Shown: positions 1 to 10,220 of the stretch, piece by piece
How the letters are laid out: the number at the start of each line of letters is the position of its first letter
Numbering within the stretch: the stretch's first letter is position 1
Origin: Corallococcus macrosporus
GTDB taxonomy: Bacteria; Myxococcota; Myxococcia; Myxococcales; Myxococcaceae
Assembly (NCBI RefSeq): GCF_017302985.1
Contig: NZ_JAFIMU010000009.1
Coordinates: forward strand, 558,001-622,000
Length of the DNA: 64,000 bases
Direction: 5' to 3'
The notes under the pieces: model-generated
Told to the model about the DNA's origin: nothing
What the model saw: only the letters and a program-made list of their open reading frames with translations
The model's database searches: none
Program-made: the position numbers and the translations under genes

Positions 1-579
1 AAAAAAGCCATGCTCCCAGGACAGGAGACGGGGGCGTGGCCGGGAAATGTCTGGCTTTACGGCGGGGCAGTCCCCTCGCGTGCTTCCGGACCTGTGCGAC
101 AGGGCCGTGTCGACGGGAGGAGAAAGACAGCGTGACGTGTGTGGGTTTTGCTCCATCCGGCAGCGGGGAAGGCTGCCGTGCTCCAAGGTGACAATCGGAA
201 TAGCGAAGTTTTATTTCGAACACAAGCGACGTTGAGCCCGCTTGCATGCCGGGCAGGTTCAGCGCCCAAAGACAGACATCAATTTCAGACGGCCCGGTTG
301 GAATCCTTCAACCCACCGGCAGGGGCGATACGGCGCGTCGCGTGGGAGGCGTACCGGCGGAGCGCGGGCCCGTTTCACGCCGCGGCTTGTGGTGCGGTGT
401 GGGGACACGCACGCTGTGTTACGGGCAGGGCAATTCGGACCCGTGTCCGGTGGCGACGTGAGTGGCGGACACCCCCTTTGCCGCCGACTTGCGATGACGG
501 AAGAATCAGGCAGAACCCCTCCTGAAATGTCCGTGGACTGCCAGGAAGCCCGCCGCGCCGCGGCCATGAGGCCGGTCGA
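1..579. other. Intergenic region upstream of the sigma-54 activator
   Basis: I see no convincing gene here. Open frames on both strands lack myxobacterial codon bias. A 6-bp stem (GGCAGC / GCTGCC, 159-164 and 172-177) is present but has no T-tract. The stretch around 198-230 is AT-richer than its surroundings and could hold a promoter, but no clear -35/-10 pair can be defined. The left edge may include the tail of a transcript from outside the window. Confidence 0.5.
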
Positions 580-2385
<1,806 letters not shown>

Positions 2386-2397
2386 CCCCCGCCTTCC

Positions 2398-3768
2398 TCA
2401 GTGCGCCCGCAGCCACTGGAGGATGGGCTGCCACACGCGCACGCGCGCGTCCCGGGCGAGGAACAGGTCCGCGTGCCCGAAGTCCAGCGCGCGCTCCGAC
2501 TCCGGCCGGCTGCGCACGATGATGCGGGTGACGTCCGTGCTGCCCAGCAGGCGCGTGGAGTACTCCCCGTAGCGCCCCACGCCGCCCGCCGCGCCCACGT
2601 ACAGCACGGGCACCTTCACGTCCTGCAGGTGGTCGTCGTAGGGCACGTCCAGGCCGCACAGCTGCTTCTCCGTCTCCACCACCTCGTTGAGGCTCTGGTA
2701 GGGCACCGCCAGCTGGAGGTAGTCGAACAGGGTGGGCTCCGGCGTGAAGGCCGTCCTGGTGGGCAGGCCCGCGGCGTCCGGCACGCTGCCCGCCAGGTGG
2801 TAGCCCGGCGTCAGCGGCTGGAGCGGCACGAAGAGCGCCGCCGTCTTGCCGGCGGCGATGACCGCGAACTGCCGGTTGGTGGGCCGGGTCGGCGCCGCGA
2901 GCCCCGTCGGCGCGAGCGGGGAGGGCGAGTTGGGTGCCTGGGTCGCCAGCTGACCGATGAGCTTCACGGGCGTGCCCGGCGCGGGGCCCAGGAGGCCGCC
3001 CTCCGTGCGCCCCTCGTCGCGGGCGGCCTGGAGCGCCTCATAGCGGTCGCAGGCCCACTGGCGCTGCTCCGTCGCGTCCGGCCCGAAGCGCAGCACCATG
3101 TCCATGGGCACGAAGCCGTCCACCCGCCGCAGCCCGCGCGGCCGCTGCGACTCCGCGTCCAGGTACGCGTACCCGATGGTGGCGCCGCGGCTCCAGCCCA
3201 GGAGGAACATCCGGTCGCCGCCGCCGTTGCCGGACAGTCGCCGCACCACGTCCGCCAGCGCCAGGCCCGTGCCCACGTCCTTCACGTGCGTCTGGAGGCT
3301 CCAGTCCGCCATGTAGCTGAAGTCCGTCTCGGACTCCGGCACGCCCACCCACCGCAGGTCCAGGCCCCAGACGTCCACGTCCTGGCTGGCCAGGAACGCC
3401 GCCAGCGAGCGGTCCTCCGGCATCGTGGACACGCACGTGTTGGTGAGGAACGCGGGCGCGAAGCCCCACAGGTCCCCGTGCACCATGAACACCGCCCGGC
3501 TGCTGCGCGCCGGGAGCCACGGGCGCGCCTCGCGCACCACGCGGTGCACCGTGATGGCGTCGTACTTCCCCGTCCCCACCCGCACCTTCCAGGTGTAGTG
3601 CGCCAGCCCGCCGCCCAGCGCCTCGCGCGTCGTGCTGGACGCGGTCAGCCCCGCCGCCACCACCGCGCGCGTCCACTGCTCCGCCTGCAACGACACCTCG
3701 CGCGCTTCCCCCGAATTCGCGCTCAGCATCACGAACAACGCCACCATCACCACCCACGTCCTACGCAT
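2398..3768 (-). CDS. Secreted or periplasmic alpha/beta hydrolase
   Basis: A 456-aa protein with a signal peptide (hydrophobic residues 5-17, probable cleavage after NSGEA). It is an alpha/beta hydrolase: nucleophile elbow G191-W-S-R-G195, an oxyanion HGD around residues 97-99, and a late His in the DFGHADLF motif near residue 435. The layout resembles PHA-depolymerase/synthase-like and lipase-like hydrolases of this order, but the substrate is unknown. I chose ATG 3768 over in-frame starts at 3786 and 3891 because it has a GAGG Shine-Dalgarno five bases upstream and puts the signal peptide at the N-terminus. It converges on the sigma-54 activator with almost no gap. Confidence 0.82.
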   Translation of the reverse strand: MRRTWVVMVALFVMLSANSGEAREVSLQAEQWTRAVVAAGLTASSTTREALGGGLAHYTWKVRVGTGKYDAITVHRVVREARPWLPARSSRAVFMVHGDLWGFAPAFLTNTCVSTMPEDRSLAAFLASQDVDVWGLDLRWVGVPESETDFSYMADWSLQTHVKDVGTGLALADVVRRLSGNGGGDRMFLLGWSRGATIGYAYLDAESQRPRGLRRVDGFVPMDMVLRFGPDATEQRQWACDRYEALQAARDEGRTEGGLLGPAPGTPVKLIGQLATQAPNSPSPLAPTGLAAPTRPTNRQFAVIAAGKTAALFVPLQPLTPGYHLAGSVPDAAGLPTRTAFTPEPTLFDYLQLAVPYQSLNEVVETEKQLCGLDVPYDDHLQDVKVPVLYVGAAGGVGRYGEYSTRLLGSTDVTRIIVRSRPESERALDFGHADLFLARDARVRVWQPILQWLRAH

Positions 3769-4204
3769 ACCGACCTCGACTCGCATGAGGGTCCCCCACG
3801 CAGAGAAGCGCACGGCCCTGACATCCCGCGCTTCCGATGCAGGCCTCCCCAACAGCACCTTCCGCGCCAGGGTCCAAGCCATTGATTTCATTGGTTCTGC
3901 CCCGCAGGGCAGGCTTCAACGGTGAAGGCCGCCAGAAGACACTCCCGGCCGGCCCCGAGTGAAAAACACGCATCCCCGGGCGTGCTTCAATGCTGAGACA
4001 TGCGCACCACGGATGGCGCGGGACCTTCCCGACTGAACGAACACCCCTCCGGCCCGCCAGGGTGTATTTGTTCACTCAATCCAACACATACATCTGAAAC
4101 AGGCAAGTCCTGAATGGTAGGGGAAGACGGCGGGGCAATCGCGGGAAGAGGGTGGGACGGGGGAAAACACCGGGTCTCACCCTGACTCCCCAAGAGGGGG
4201 ACCC
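3769..4204. other. Divergent intergenic region
   Basis: This gap of about 435 bp lies between the hydrolase (minus strand) and the methyltransferase (plus strand), so it should contain both promoters. A 6-bp stem with a tetraloop (CTGCCC at 3897-3902, GGGCAG at 3907-3912) is present. An AT-richer run at about 4064-4100 contains a weak TTGTTC element on the plus strand. I cannot define a promoter with confidence and see no gene. Confidence 0.4.
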
Positions 4205-4921
4205 ATGCCCGAAACCGTCTTTGTCGACAACATCTGGAACGACTTCGCGCACAGCTACGACCAGATGATCCCCGAACTGCCGTGCTACCAGCGGCAGCGC
4301 GAGAAGATCCTCCGAGACACCCGGGACCGGGCCTACGTCATCGACGCGGGGTGCGGCACGGGGCTGGTGAGCGAGCCGCTGGTGCGCCGGGGACAGCGCG
4401 TCGTGGGCTTCGACAACAACGAGGCCATGCTCGCCCTGGCGGTGCGCCGCCGCGCCCGGGAGCCGGAGGCGGTGCGCGCCCGCTGGACGCTGTTGCCGGG
4501 GGACGTGACGCAGTTCCCCGTGGAGGTGGAGGAGGGCGCGGACGCGGTGGTGATGAACAACGTCCTCTTCTACGTGAGGGACCCGGAGGCCGTGCTGCGC
4601 GAGGCCTGGACGCACCTGAAGCCCGGCGGCGTGCTGTGCATGACGAGCAACAAGCGCCCCCGGCCGGACCTGGAGAAGGTGCTGAAGAACTCCATCCGGG
4701 AGTGGGAGTCCCAGGGCCGGTGGTCGGAGACCCTCCAGCGCGCGGTGAACCACCACCGCACCTGTGCCCAGCGGCTCACCACGGACCCCAACGAGATGGT
4801 CACCTTCCTGGACACGGACCAGGCGGTGAAGCTGCTGAAGAAGGTGGGCTTCAGCGAGGCGCTGGTGGCCGACGGTGACGACTACTACGGCGAGAACTTC
4901 TACGTCTGCATGCGCAAGTAG
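4205..4921 (+). CDS. Class I SAM-dependent methyltransferase
   Basis: A 238-aa Rossmann-fold methyltransferase. Motif I is D47-A-G-C-G-T-G53, the acidic motif II residue is in VVGFDNN, and the post-II/III region is DAVVMNNVLFYV followed by LKPGGVLCMTS. The overall form is UbiE/type 11-like. There is no signal peptide, so it should be cytoplasmic. A strong purine-rich Shine-Dalgarno (AGAGGGGG) precedes ATG 4205. The stop is followed 11 bp later by the ThiF-like gene, so the two are probably co-transcribed and may act on the same substrate. The substrate is not predictable from sequence. Confidence 0.85.
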   Translation: MPETVFVDNIWNDFAHSYDQMIPELPCYQRQREKILRDTRDRAYVIDAGCGTGLVSEPLVRRGQRVVGFDNNEAMLALAVRRRAREPEAVRARWTLLPGDVTQFPVEVEEGADAVVMNNVLFYVRDPEAVLREAWTHLKPGGVLCMTSNKRPRPDLEKVLKNSIREWESQGRWSETLQRAVNHHRTCAQRLTTDPNEMVTFLDTDQAVKLLKKVGFSEALVADGDDYYGENFYVCMRK

Positions 4922-4932
4922 GGAGCCCTCCA

Positions 4933-5766
4933 ATGACGAACGTGAACCCCCGTTTCCAGCGCAACCTGGGCGTCCTCCACCCGCAGACGATGGACAAGCT
5001 CGCCACCACCCACGTGCTCGTCGCCGGCGTGGGCGGCGCCGGCGGCCAGTGCGCGGTGGACCTGGCGCGTCTGGGTTTCGGCTGCCTGACGCTCGCGGAC
5101 TTCGACGTCTACGAGCGCCACAACATCAACCGGCAGATTGGCTGCTTCGAGAGCACGCTGGGCCAGCACAAGGTGGACGTGGTGGAGCGCATGTGCCGGG
5201 ACATCCACCCGGACCTGCGCGTGAACAAGGTGAAGGAGGGCATCACCGACGCCAACGTGGCGGACGTGCTCAAGGGCCTGGGCGGCCTGCCGCCGGTGGA
5301 CTACGTGGTGGAGGTCATCGACATCGCGGGGGCGCGCGCCAAGGAGTCGCTCCACCAGACGTGCCGGCAGCTGGGCATCCCCATCATGACCGGGCTGATG
5401 CTGGGCTTTGGCGCCGCGCTCCACGTCTTCCAGCCGGACGCGCCGCTCTACGAGGAGCTCTTCATCCTCCCGGACGGCCGCATCGACCTGCCGAAGATCA
5501 TCCCGCACCTGGGCAGCTACATGCTCCAGGAGTACATGGACGCCTGCTACCGGGGAAAGGGCCACGCCCCCACGTGCGTGATTGGCGCCACCACCGCCGC
5601 GGGGCTGATGGTGAGTGAAATCATGCGGGGCGTGATGCTGGGCACCCGCGCGATGGTGTCCTGGCCCGAGTACCTCTACGTGGACCTCTTCGACCACCGC
5701 TACGTGCGCGGCTCCGTCAGCGCCGCCCGCCCGGTCCGGCCGGTGGGGCAGGGCGCCCGGGGCTGA
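4933..5766 (+). CDS. ThiF/MoeB/E1-like adenylyltransferase family protein
   Basis: A 277-aa E1-like protein. Residues 32-38 form the nucleotide loop GVGGAGG. The ATP-binding segment ADFDVYERHNINRQ (55-68) carries the Asp and the N-x-x-R-Q that the family uses to adenylate a carboxyl terminus. The paired CxxC zinc knuckles of ThiF/MoeB are not visible, and no catalytic Cys is obvious. It may therefore be an adenylating enzyme of the TcdA or peptide-modifying type rather than a sulphur-carrier activator. It follows the methyltransferase by 11 bp with an intervening Shine-Dalgarno (GGGAG). No small ubiquitin-like (GG-ending) or precursor peptide gene is visible nearby. The true substrate is unknown. 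Confidence 0.8.
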   Translation: MTNVNPRFQRNLGVLHPQTMDKLATTHVLVAGVGGAGGQCAVDLARLGFGCLTLADFDVYERHNINRQIGCFESTLGQHKVDVVERMCRDIHPDLRVNKVKEGITDANVADVLKGLGGLPPVDYVVEVIDIAGARAKESLHQTCRQLGIPIMTGLMLGFGAALHVFQPDAPLYEELFILPDGRIDLPKIIPHLGSYMLQEYMDACYRGKGHAPTCVIGATTAAGLMVSEIMRGVMLGTRAMVSWPEYLYVDLFDHRYVRGSVSAARPVRPVGQGARG

Positions 5767-5796
5767 AAAAAGCCCGCTCGCCACGCTTCCGGGGCC

Positions 5797-5818
5797 GGGG
5801 GCCCTTCACAGGGCCCCC
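5797..5818. terminator. Hairpin between convergent genes
   Basis: Perfect 8-bp stem GGGGGCCC / GGGCCCCC with a 6-nt loop, lying between the ends of the ThiF-like gene (plus) and the small conserved gene (minus). There is no T-tract on either side, so it is inferred to be a bidirectional terminator or an mRNA 3'-end stabiliser. Confidence 0.45.
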
Positions 5819-5833
5819 GAATCCCCCCGGGGA

Positions 5834-6286
5834 CTACATCACCACGCCGCGCGACCGCGCTTCGTTCACCACCTGCGTGCCATCCACGCCCAGCCGCCGG
5901 GCGATGAAGCCCGCCGCCCCATCCGCGTTCTTGTGCACGCGGATGAACTGGTCGTCATACGTGCGCGTGACGATGAGCATCCCCGACACGATGACGCGCT
6001 GGAGGTTGTGCTGCAGCTCGTTGCCCTCGATGACGACGTGGATCTCCGAGAACAGCGCCCGCGCGTCCGACAGCATGTTGGACAGGTGCCGGCGCTGCTC
6101 GCTGTTGGGGACCGCGGACTTCGCTCCCGCGCTCGTGACGAGCACCAGCTGCTGCTGCTGGTGCTGCTGGTAGGCGGTCTGCATCTTCTGGAACACCGCC
6201 TGAATCTCATCCGGCGTGGGGGGAGCGTCCCAGCGCAGGAAGAACACCTTGTCGATGACGTCTGTCTTGTAGACCGGAAGTGCCAT
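5834..6286 (-). CDS. Conserved 150-aa protein, possibly STAS-like
   Basis: A cytoplasmic protein with no signal peptide. The predicted order of strands and helices (VFFLRWDA, a helix, LVLVTSAGA, a helix, IHVVIEG, a helix, MLIVTR, a C-terminal helix) resembles small STAS/SpoIIAA-type domains; this is an inference. A Gln-rich stretch (YQQHQQQQ) sits before the second strand. I chose ATG 6286 because AAGGAG lies about 11 nt upstream and the sequence before it is compositionally unlike coding DNA; an in-frame start at 6370 exists. Function unknown. Confidence 0.65.
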   Translation of the reverse strand: MALPVYKTDVIDKVFFLRWDAPPTPDEIQAVFQKMQTAYQQHQQQQLVLVTSAGAKSAVPNSEQRRHLSNMLSDARALFSEIHVVIEGNELQHNLQRVIVSGMLIVTRTYDDQFIRVHKNADGAAGFIARRLGVDGTQVVNEARSRGVVM

Positions 6287-6590
6287 GGCGTTCGCGACTC
6301 CTTCGTGTCGGACCCAGCGGCCGTCCCGGTCGGTACGCGTCCGGGCGTTCTCCCTGGGCCTGGGGGACATCCTGCTCTTCAGCCGCGGTCAAGAAACTAG
6401 CCCTGAAGGCTGACATTGCTGAGACGACACATCCGTTGACGCCTGACGGCGTCACGGACTGTGTGTTCGCCTCACAGGCCCGTTGGATGTCCGCTAGCGG
6501 ATGCTGAACCCAGACGCCAGGGCCGGCACCCCTGTCTGCCTATTCCAATGCCAATGACACTTTTCAACGGTGACTCCCCATGAAAACAAG
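6287..6590. other. Intergenic region with palindromes
   Basis: This is the upstream region of the 150-aa gene. It contains TGACGCC / GGCGTCA (6437-6443 and 6448-6454, loop TGAC) and a perfect 10-bp palindrome CCGCTAGCGG (6491-6500). Either could be an operator, but neither can be assigned. A tandem CCAATG repeat lies near 6545-6556. I see no gene. Confidence 0.4.
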
Positions 6591-6624
6591 AAGGCCCCGG
6601 GAGCACGGCGGCTCCCGGGGCCTT
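6591..6624 (-). terminator. Strong rho-independent terminator of the acylase gene
   Basis: A perfect 14-bp stem (AAGGCCCCGGGAGC at 6591-6604, its complement at 6611-6624) with a 6-nt loop. Read on the minus strand it ends CTT followed by CTTGTTTTC, a T-rich tail. It lies 32 bp past the acylase stop codon. Confidence 0.85.
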
Positions 6625-6655
6625 CAAGCGGCTTCAGGCCGTCAGACGGTGGGGA

Positions 6656-9220
6656 TTACCCGCCGGAGACGGTGGTCTCCGCCAGGTTCGCGTCGCCGGC
6701 AATCTGGGCGTCCGTGAAGAGGATGGGGCGCCACTTCTTCTGCGAGAACAGCTGGGTCTGGTCCGCGTAGTGCGGGGACTTGCGGTCGCCGGACTGGCTG
6801 TAGGTCAGCACGGCGTTGGCGTTGGGGCCCGCGTCGGTGAACTGGAGCGCCATGACGAAGGAGCTGCCGTTGTTGATGGGGTAGCCCTCCTTCGCCAGCA
6901 GGGTGGTGCTGTTGAAGGCGGCCGTGTGGGGCTGGGAGAAGTCGAACAGCGTCGACTTGGCGACGCCGAAGGACAGCACGTTGGTGACGCCCTCGCGGCT
7001 CATGCCGCCCTGCAGGGGGATGGGGGCGCCGGTGCGGGTGGTGAACTGCACCTCGCCCAGCGTCTTGTCCACCGCGTTGCCGGAGCGGCCGATGGTGGCC
7101 ACGGCCTGCGCCAGCTTCGTGAGCACCGGGTCGTCACCGGTGGCCGGGGCCGGGGTCAGGGTGTTGGGCGTGGCGATGGGGTTGGCCGGGTCGAACGGGA
7201 CGGAGAACAGCGCGCCCGCGTTGAGCAGGTTCGCGCCGGGGTAGGCGCCCAGGAACTCGCGGAAGACGAACGCGCCCTTCTGGTCCACGTCGTAGCGGCC
7301 GCTCCAGCCGGCCAGCACGGCGCACGCCTGGCTGATGTCCACGGCGGTGTTGTTGTAGGTCACCGTCGTCTTGCCCGTGCAGCGCTCCACGATCCCCGCG
7401 CGCAGCAGCTCCTCCAGGCTGCTGCGGTTGCTGAACACGGCGGCCTTCAGCTCCTCGAAGGTGAACTTGCCGTCCGCGCCGGAGGCGCCCGTCTCGGAGA
7501 CCTCCGTGAGGACCTTGGCGTTCATGCGCGTGCGCGGCGACTGGGGCACGCCCTCCAGGCCGTGCAGCGGGGACTTCCCGGTGATGGGCGCCGCGGGGTT
7601 GGCCAGCCAGTAGCTGTCGTTCGCGTTGAAGACGAAGTCCTTGCGGTCCAGCTGCGGCACGTCCTTGAAGCCCACCAGGCCCGGGCTGCGCGCCGGGTTG
7701 GGGGACGGCTGCCACTCATTGGCCGGGTCGCTGCCGTTGAGCGCCACGAAGCCCAGGGCCTGGTAGATGAGGTAGGAAGCGCTCAGGCCGGGCGTGTTCG
7801 CGTCGGTGAACCACTTCTTGTACGCGTCCGGGGTGAGGTTGGGCGTGGGCGTGGCGTCCGTGTACCAGGCGTTGCCCTCCTTGTCGGCGTACATCGTGTT
7901 CACCCAGGGCAGGCCCTGCTGGGTGGCGTAGACGTCCTTGAACTCGGCCAGGGACCTGGCCTTGTTCATGCCGTGGAACTGGTCCAGGAACTTCGTGTTG
8001 TCGATGTTGGCGTCGCGGATGGTGAGCGCCGTCTTGGTGTTCCAGCCCAGCGTGCCCGGGGGAACGCCCTGCGGCAGGTTGGAATCCGGGATGGCCATCA
8101 TCGGGCCGTAGTGGCTGAAGTAGAGCGTCTGCGAGTAGTTCGTCAGCGAGCCCTCCGGCAGCTTCACCAGGATGGTGAAGGTCTTGGAGGTCATGGCGCG
8201 CTCTTCGTTGCCGTACTTGTAGACGGTCGGCTTCCCCTCCACGAGCTGCAGCTGGTAGATGGTCGCGCGCTGGCCTGCGGAGAACGTGTGCGTCCAGCCC
8301 AGGTTCTCATTGAAGCCGATGAGCACCGCCGGCACGCCCATGAGGCCCACGCCGTAGACGTTCATCTGGCCCGGCACCGTCAGCTGGCTCTCCCACAGGC
8401 GCAGCTCGCCTTCCCAGGGGAAGTGCGGGTTGGCCATCACCATGCCCTTGCCGTTGTCGGTGCGCTCGGCGCCAATGGCCCAGCCGTTGCTGCCGAAGTC
8501 CGCCGTCTTGAGCTTCTGGAGCTCCTCCAGGGCGGGCATCTGGGGACGCAGCGCGGCCTGCTTCGGGTCCACGGACTGCGCGCTCACGGTGGGAGGCGTG
8601 GCCACGGGGATGGTGAGCGCCAGCGCGTTGATGCCCGCGATGAGCGTCAGGTCCGTGTTGTACGCCAGCAGCTCCACCGGGGTGATGGGGCGCACCCAGG
8701 GGGCGTTGGCGCACTCGGCGGGACGGGCCTCCGGGGCCGTGTCCTCCAGGTACTTGTTGTAGCCGGCCGCGTAGCCGGTGAGCATGTCCTGAACTTCCTG
8801 GGACAGCGTGGGGAAGGCCGCCTGCGCGCGTCCCATCACGTCCATGGCCAGGTACGCCAGGTCGGAGCCCACGTTCCTGTTGCCGGTGCCCTGGCCCAGG
8901 AAGCGCGCGCGCTCGCTGCGCACCTTCAGGACCTGGTCCGCCAGCGTGCAGACGTGGTCCTGCGCGAAGGCATAGCCCTGGCCAAAGCCCAGGCTGCCGT
9001 AGTTGTCCGCGGTGATGTGCGGGATGCCGAAGGAGGTGCGCTTGATCTTCGCCGTGTACTTCGGCGCGGCGGGAGGCGGATCCGTGGGCTTCGGATCCTC
9101 CTTGTCGTCACATCCGGCGAAGAGCGCCAGGGAGGCGAGGAGGGTGAGTGAAAGACGGCGGGTCCGGACAGCACGGAACCCTCCGCGGGGAGGAAGAATC
9201 TCGGGGATGTGCTCGGGCAT
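6656..9220 (-). CDS. Penicillin/AHL acylase-family (S45) Ntn-hydrolase, lipoprotein
   Basis: An 854-aa acylase precursor. A long N-region and hydrophobic core end in a lipobox LFAG-C37, so the protein should be lipid-anchored in the envelope. The alpha-subunit region (about 55-240) is followed by the autoproteolysis site G243-S244 within DFGSNGWAIG; Ser244 becomes the nucleophile of the mature beta subunit. The segment MVMANPHFPW and later GFNENLGWTHT are typical of PvdQ/quorum-quenching and aculeacin-type acylases. Known relatives cleave acyl-homoserine lactones, lipopeptides or beta-lactam side chains; which applies here is unknown. It diverges from pssA and ends in a strong terminator. Confidence 0.9.
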   Translation of the reverse strand: MPEHIPEILPPRGGFRAVRTRRLSLTLLASLALFAGCDDKEDPKPTDPPPAAPKYTAKIKRTSFGIPHITADNYGSLGFGQGYAFAQDHVCTLADQVLKVRSERARFLGQGTGNRNVGSDLAYLAMDVMGRAQAAFPTLSQEVQDMLTGYAAGYNKYLEDTAPEARPAECANAPWVRPITPVELLAYNTDLTLIAGINALALTIPVATPPTVSAQSVDPKQAALRPQMPALEELQKLKTADFGSNGWAIGAERTDNGKGMVMANPHFPWEGELRLWESQLTVPGQMNVYGVGLMGVPAVLIGFNENLGWTHTFSAGQRATIYQLQLVEGKPTVYKYGNEERAMTSKTFTILVKLPEGSLTNYSQTLYFSHYGPMMAIPDSNLPQGVPPGTLGWNTKTALTIRDANIDNTKFLDQFHGMNKARSLAEFKDVYATQQGLPWVNTMYADKEGNAWYTDATPTPNLTPDAYKKWFTDANTPGLSASYLIYQALGFVALNGSDPANEWQPSPNPARSPGLVGFKDVPQLDRKDFVFNANDSYWLANPAAPITGKSPLHGLEGVPQSPRTRMNAKVLTEVSETGASGADGKFTFEELKAAVFSNRSSLEELLRAGIVERCTGKTTVTYNNTAVDISQACAVLAGWSGRYDVDQKGAFVFREFLGAYPGANLLNAGALFSVPFDPANPIATPNTLTPAPATGDDPVLTKLAQAVATIGRSGNAVDKTLGEVQFTTRTGAPIPLQGGMSREGVTNVLSFGVAKSTLFDFSQPHTAAFNSTTLLAKEGYPINNGSSFVMALQFTDAGPNANAVLTYSQSGDRKSPHYADQTQLFSQKKWRPILFTDAQIAGDANLAETTVSGG

Positions 9221-9230
9221 GGCGGCCCGG

Positions 9231-9260
9231 AGACTAGGAAGGTGGCGATTCGCCGGTCAA
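9231..9260 (-). promoter_or_regulatory. Putative sigma-70-type promoter of the acylase gene
   Basis: On the minus strand, TTGACC (9255-9260) is followed by 18 bp and TAGTCT (9231-9236). Transcription would begin only a few bases before ATG 9220, making the mRNA nearly leaderless. Read by eye. Confidence 0.35.
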
Positions 9261-9360
9261 TGTTTCTGGGATTTGACTTTTCCACGGAGCTGGAACGTGC
9301 GGATGCATTGCGTCGTGGGTTTGGGAAAGCCGGAAAGACGCTGTGTGTTACACGGGAGCC

Positions 9361-10014
9361 ATGACGCCCGAGCCCTCGTCGCCGCCCGCGGCCCGCCGCC
9401 AGCGCCGCCACTTCTCCATGATTCGCACCTTCGTGCTGGCGGACTTCGTCACGCTCGGCAACGGCTTCTCCGGGGCGGGCGCCATCCTGGCGGCCATGCA
9501 GTCCCTGGCGACGGGCAACCCACGCTGGCTGTGGGTGGCTTTCTGCCTGATGCCGGTGGCGCTGGTGATGGACGTGGCGGACGGCCGCATCGCGCGGTGG
9601 CGCTTCCGCAAGTCGCCGCTGGGGGCGGACCTGGACTCGCTGGCGGACGTCATCTCCTTTGGCATGGCGCCCGCGGCGCTGGCGTTCGCGGTGGGCCTGC
9701 GCGGCAACCTGGACGTGGCGGCGCTGCTCTACTTCGTCGCGTGCGGCATCAGCCGCCTGGCGCGCTTCAACGTCACCTCCGCGGAGCTGTCCGACGGCAC
9801 CGGCAAGGTGAAGTACTTCGAGGGCACCCCCATCCCCACCAGCCTCTTGCTGGTGATGGTGCTGGCGGCGGCCACCTGGCAGGGCCGCATTGGCGACGCG
9901 CTGTGGGGCGGGGTGTGGAACCTGGGGCCCCTCACGCTGCACCCGCTGGCGCTGCTCTATGTGGCCAGCGGCAGCGCGATGATCAGCAAGACGTTGCGGA
10001 TTCCGAAATTCTGA
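9361..10014 (+). CDS. pssA: CDP-diacylglycerol-serine O-phosphatidyltransferase
   Basis: A 217-aa integral membrane enzyme that transfers phosphatidyl from CDP-diacylglycerol to an alcohol, most likely serine, giving phosphatidylserine, the precursor of phosphatidylethanolamine. The complete CDP-alcohol phosphotransferase signature is present: D71-x2-D74-G75-x2-A78-R79-x8-G88-x3-D92-x3-D96. Several hydrophobic helices follow. I chose ATG 9361 because GGGAG is just upstream; an in-frame start at 9343 lacks one. The size and the FVTLGNGFSG N-terminus fit the PssA type II family better than PgsA, but assignment to serine rests on family resemblance. Confidence 0.88.
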   Translation: MTPEPSSPPAARRQRRHFSMIRTFVLADFVTLGNGFSGAGAILAAMQSLATGNPRWLWVAFCLMPVALVMDVADGRIARWRFRKSPLGADLDSLADVISFGMAPAALAFAVGLRGNLDVAALLYFVACGISRLARFNVTSAELSDGTGKVKYFEGTPIPTSLLLVMVLAAATWQGRIGDALWGGVWNLGPLTLHPLALLYVASGSAMISKTLRIPKF

Positions 10015-10146
10015 AGTCTTCCGCCGCCGTGGGCAGGGCAGGTGCCATCCAGTGGACGTTCTGGAGGGCAGTTCCACTGTTTTTCCCACGGTGAGGCGGT
10101 TGGCAGTCCCGGGGTGGGTGCCTAGCTTCGCCACCTGATCCGCGAG

Positions 10147-10168
10147 GGCCACACACGAAGGTGTGGCC
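10147..10168 (+). promoter_or_regulatory. Hairpin in the leader of the anchor-D lipoprotein
   Basis: Perfect 8-bp stem GGCCACAC / GTGTGGCC with a 6-nt loop, about 50 bp before the lipoprotein start. It has no T-tract, so it is either a leader structure or the 3' end of the pssA transcript. Confidence 0.4.
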
Positions 10169-10220
10169 AGGTCCGCGGCTTCAAGGCTTTTGGGCGAGGC
10201 GGGAGGGAAGGGTGGGTGCC

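Noticed and set aside
132..188. A 19-codon open frame with an upstream GGGAGG, possible leader peptide
   Set aside because: The spacing from the Shine-Dalgarno is 11 nt, the peptide has no run of regulatory codons, and nothing downstream looks like an attenuator.
463..483. Possible sigma-54 promoter (TGGCGG...TTTGCC) ahead of the activator
   Set aside because: The GG and GC elements are 11 or 14 bp apart; sigma-54 promoters need 10.
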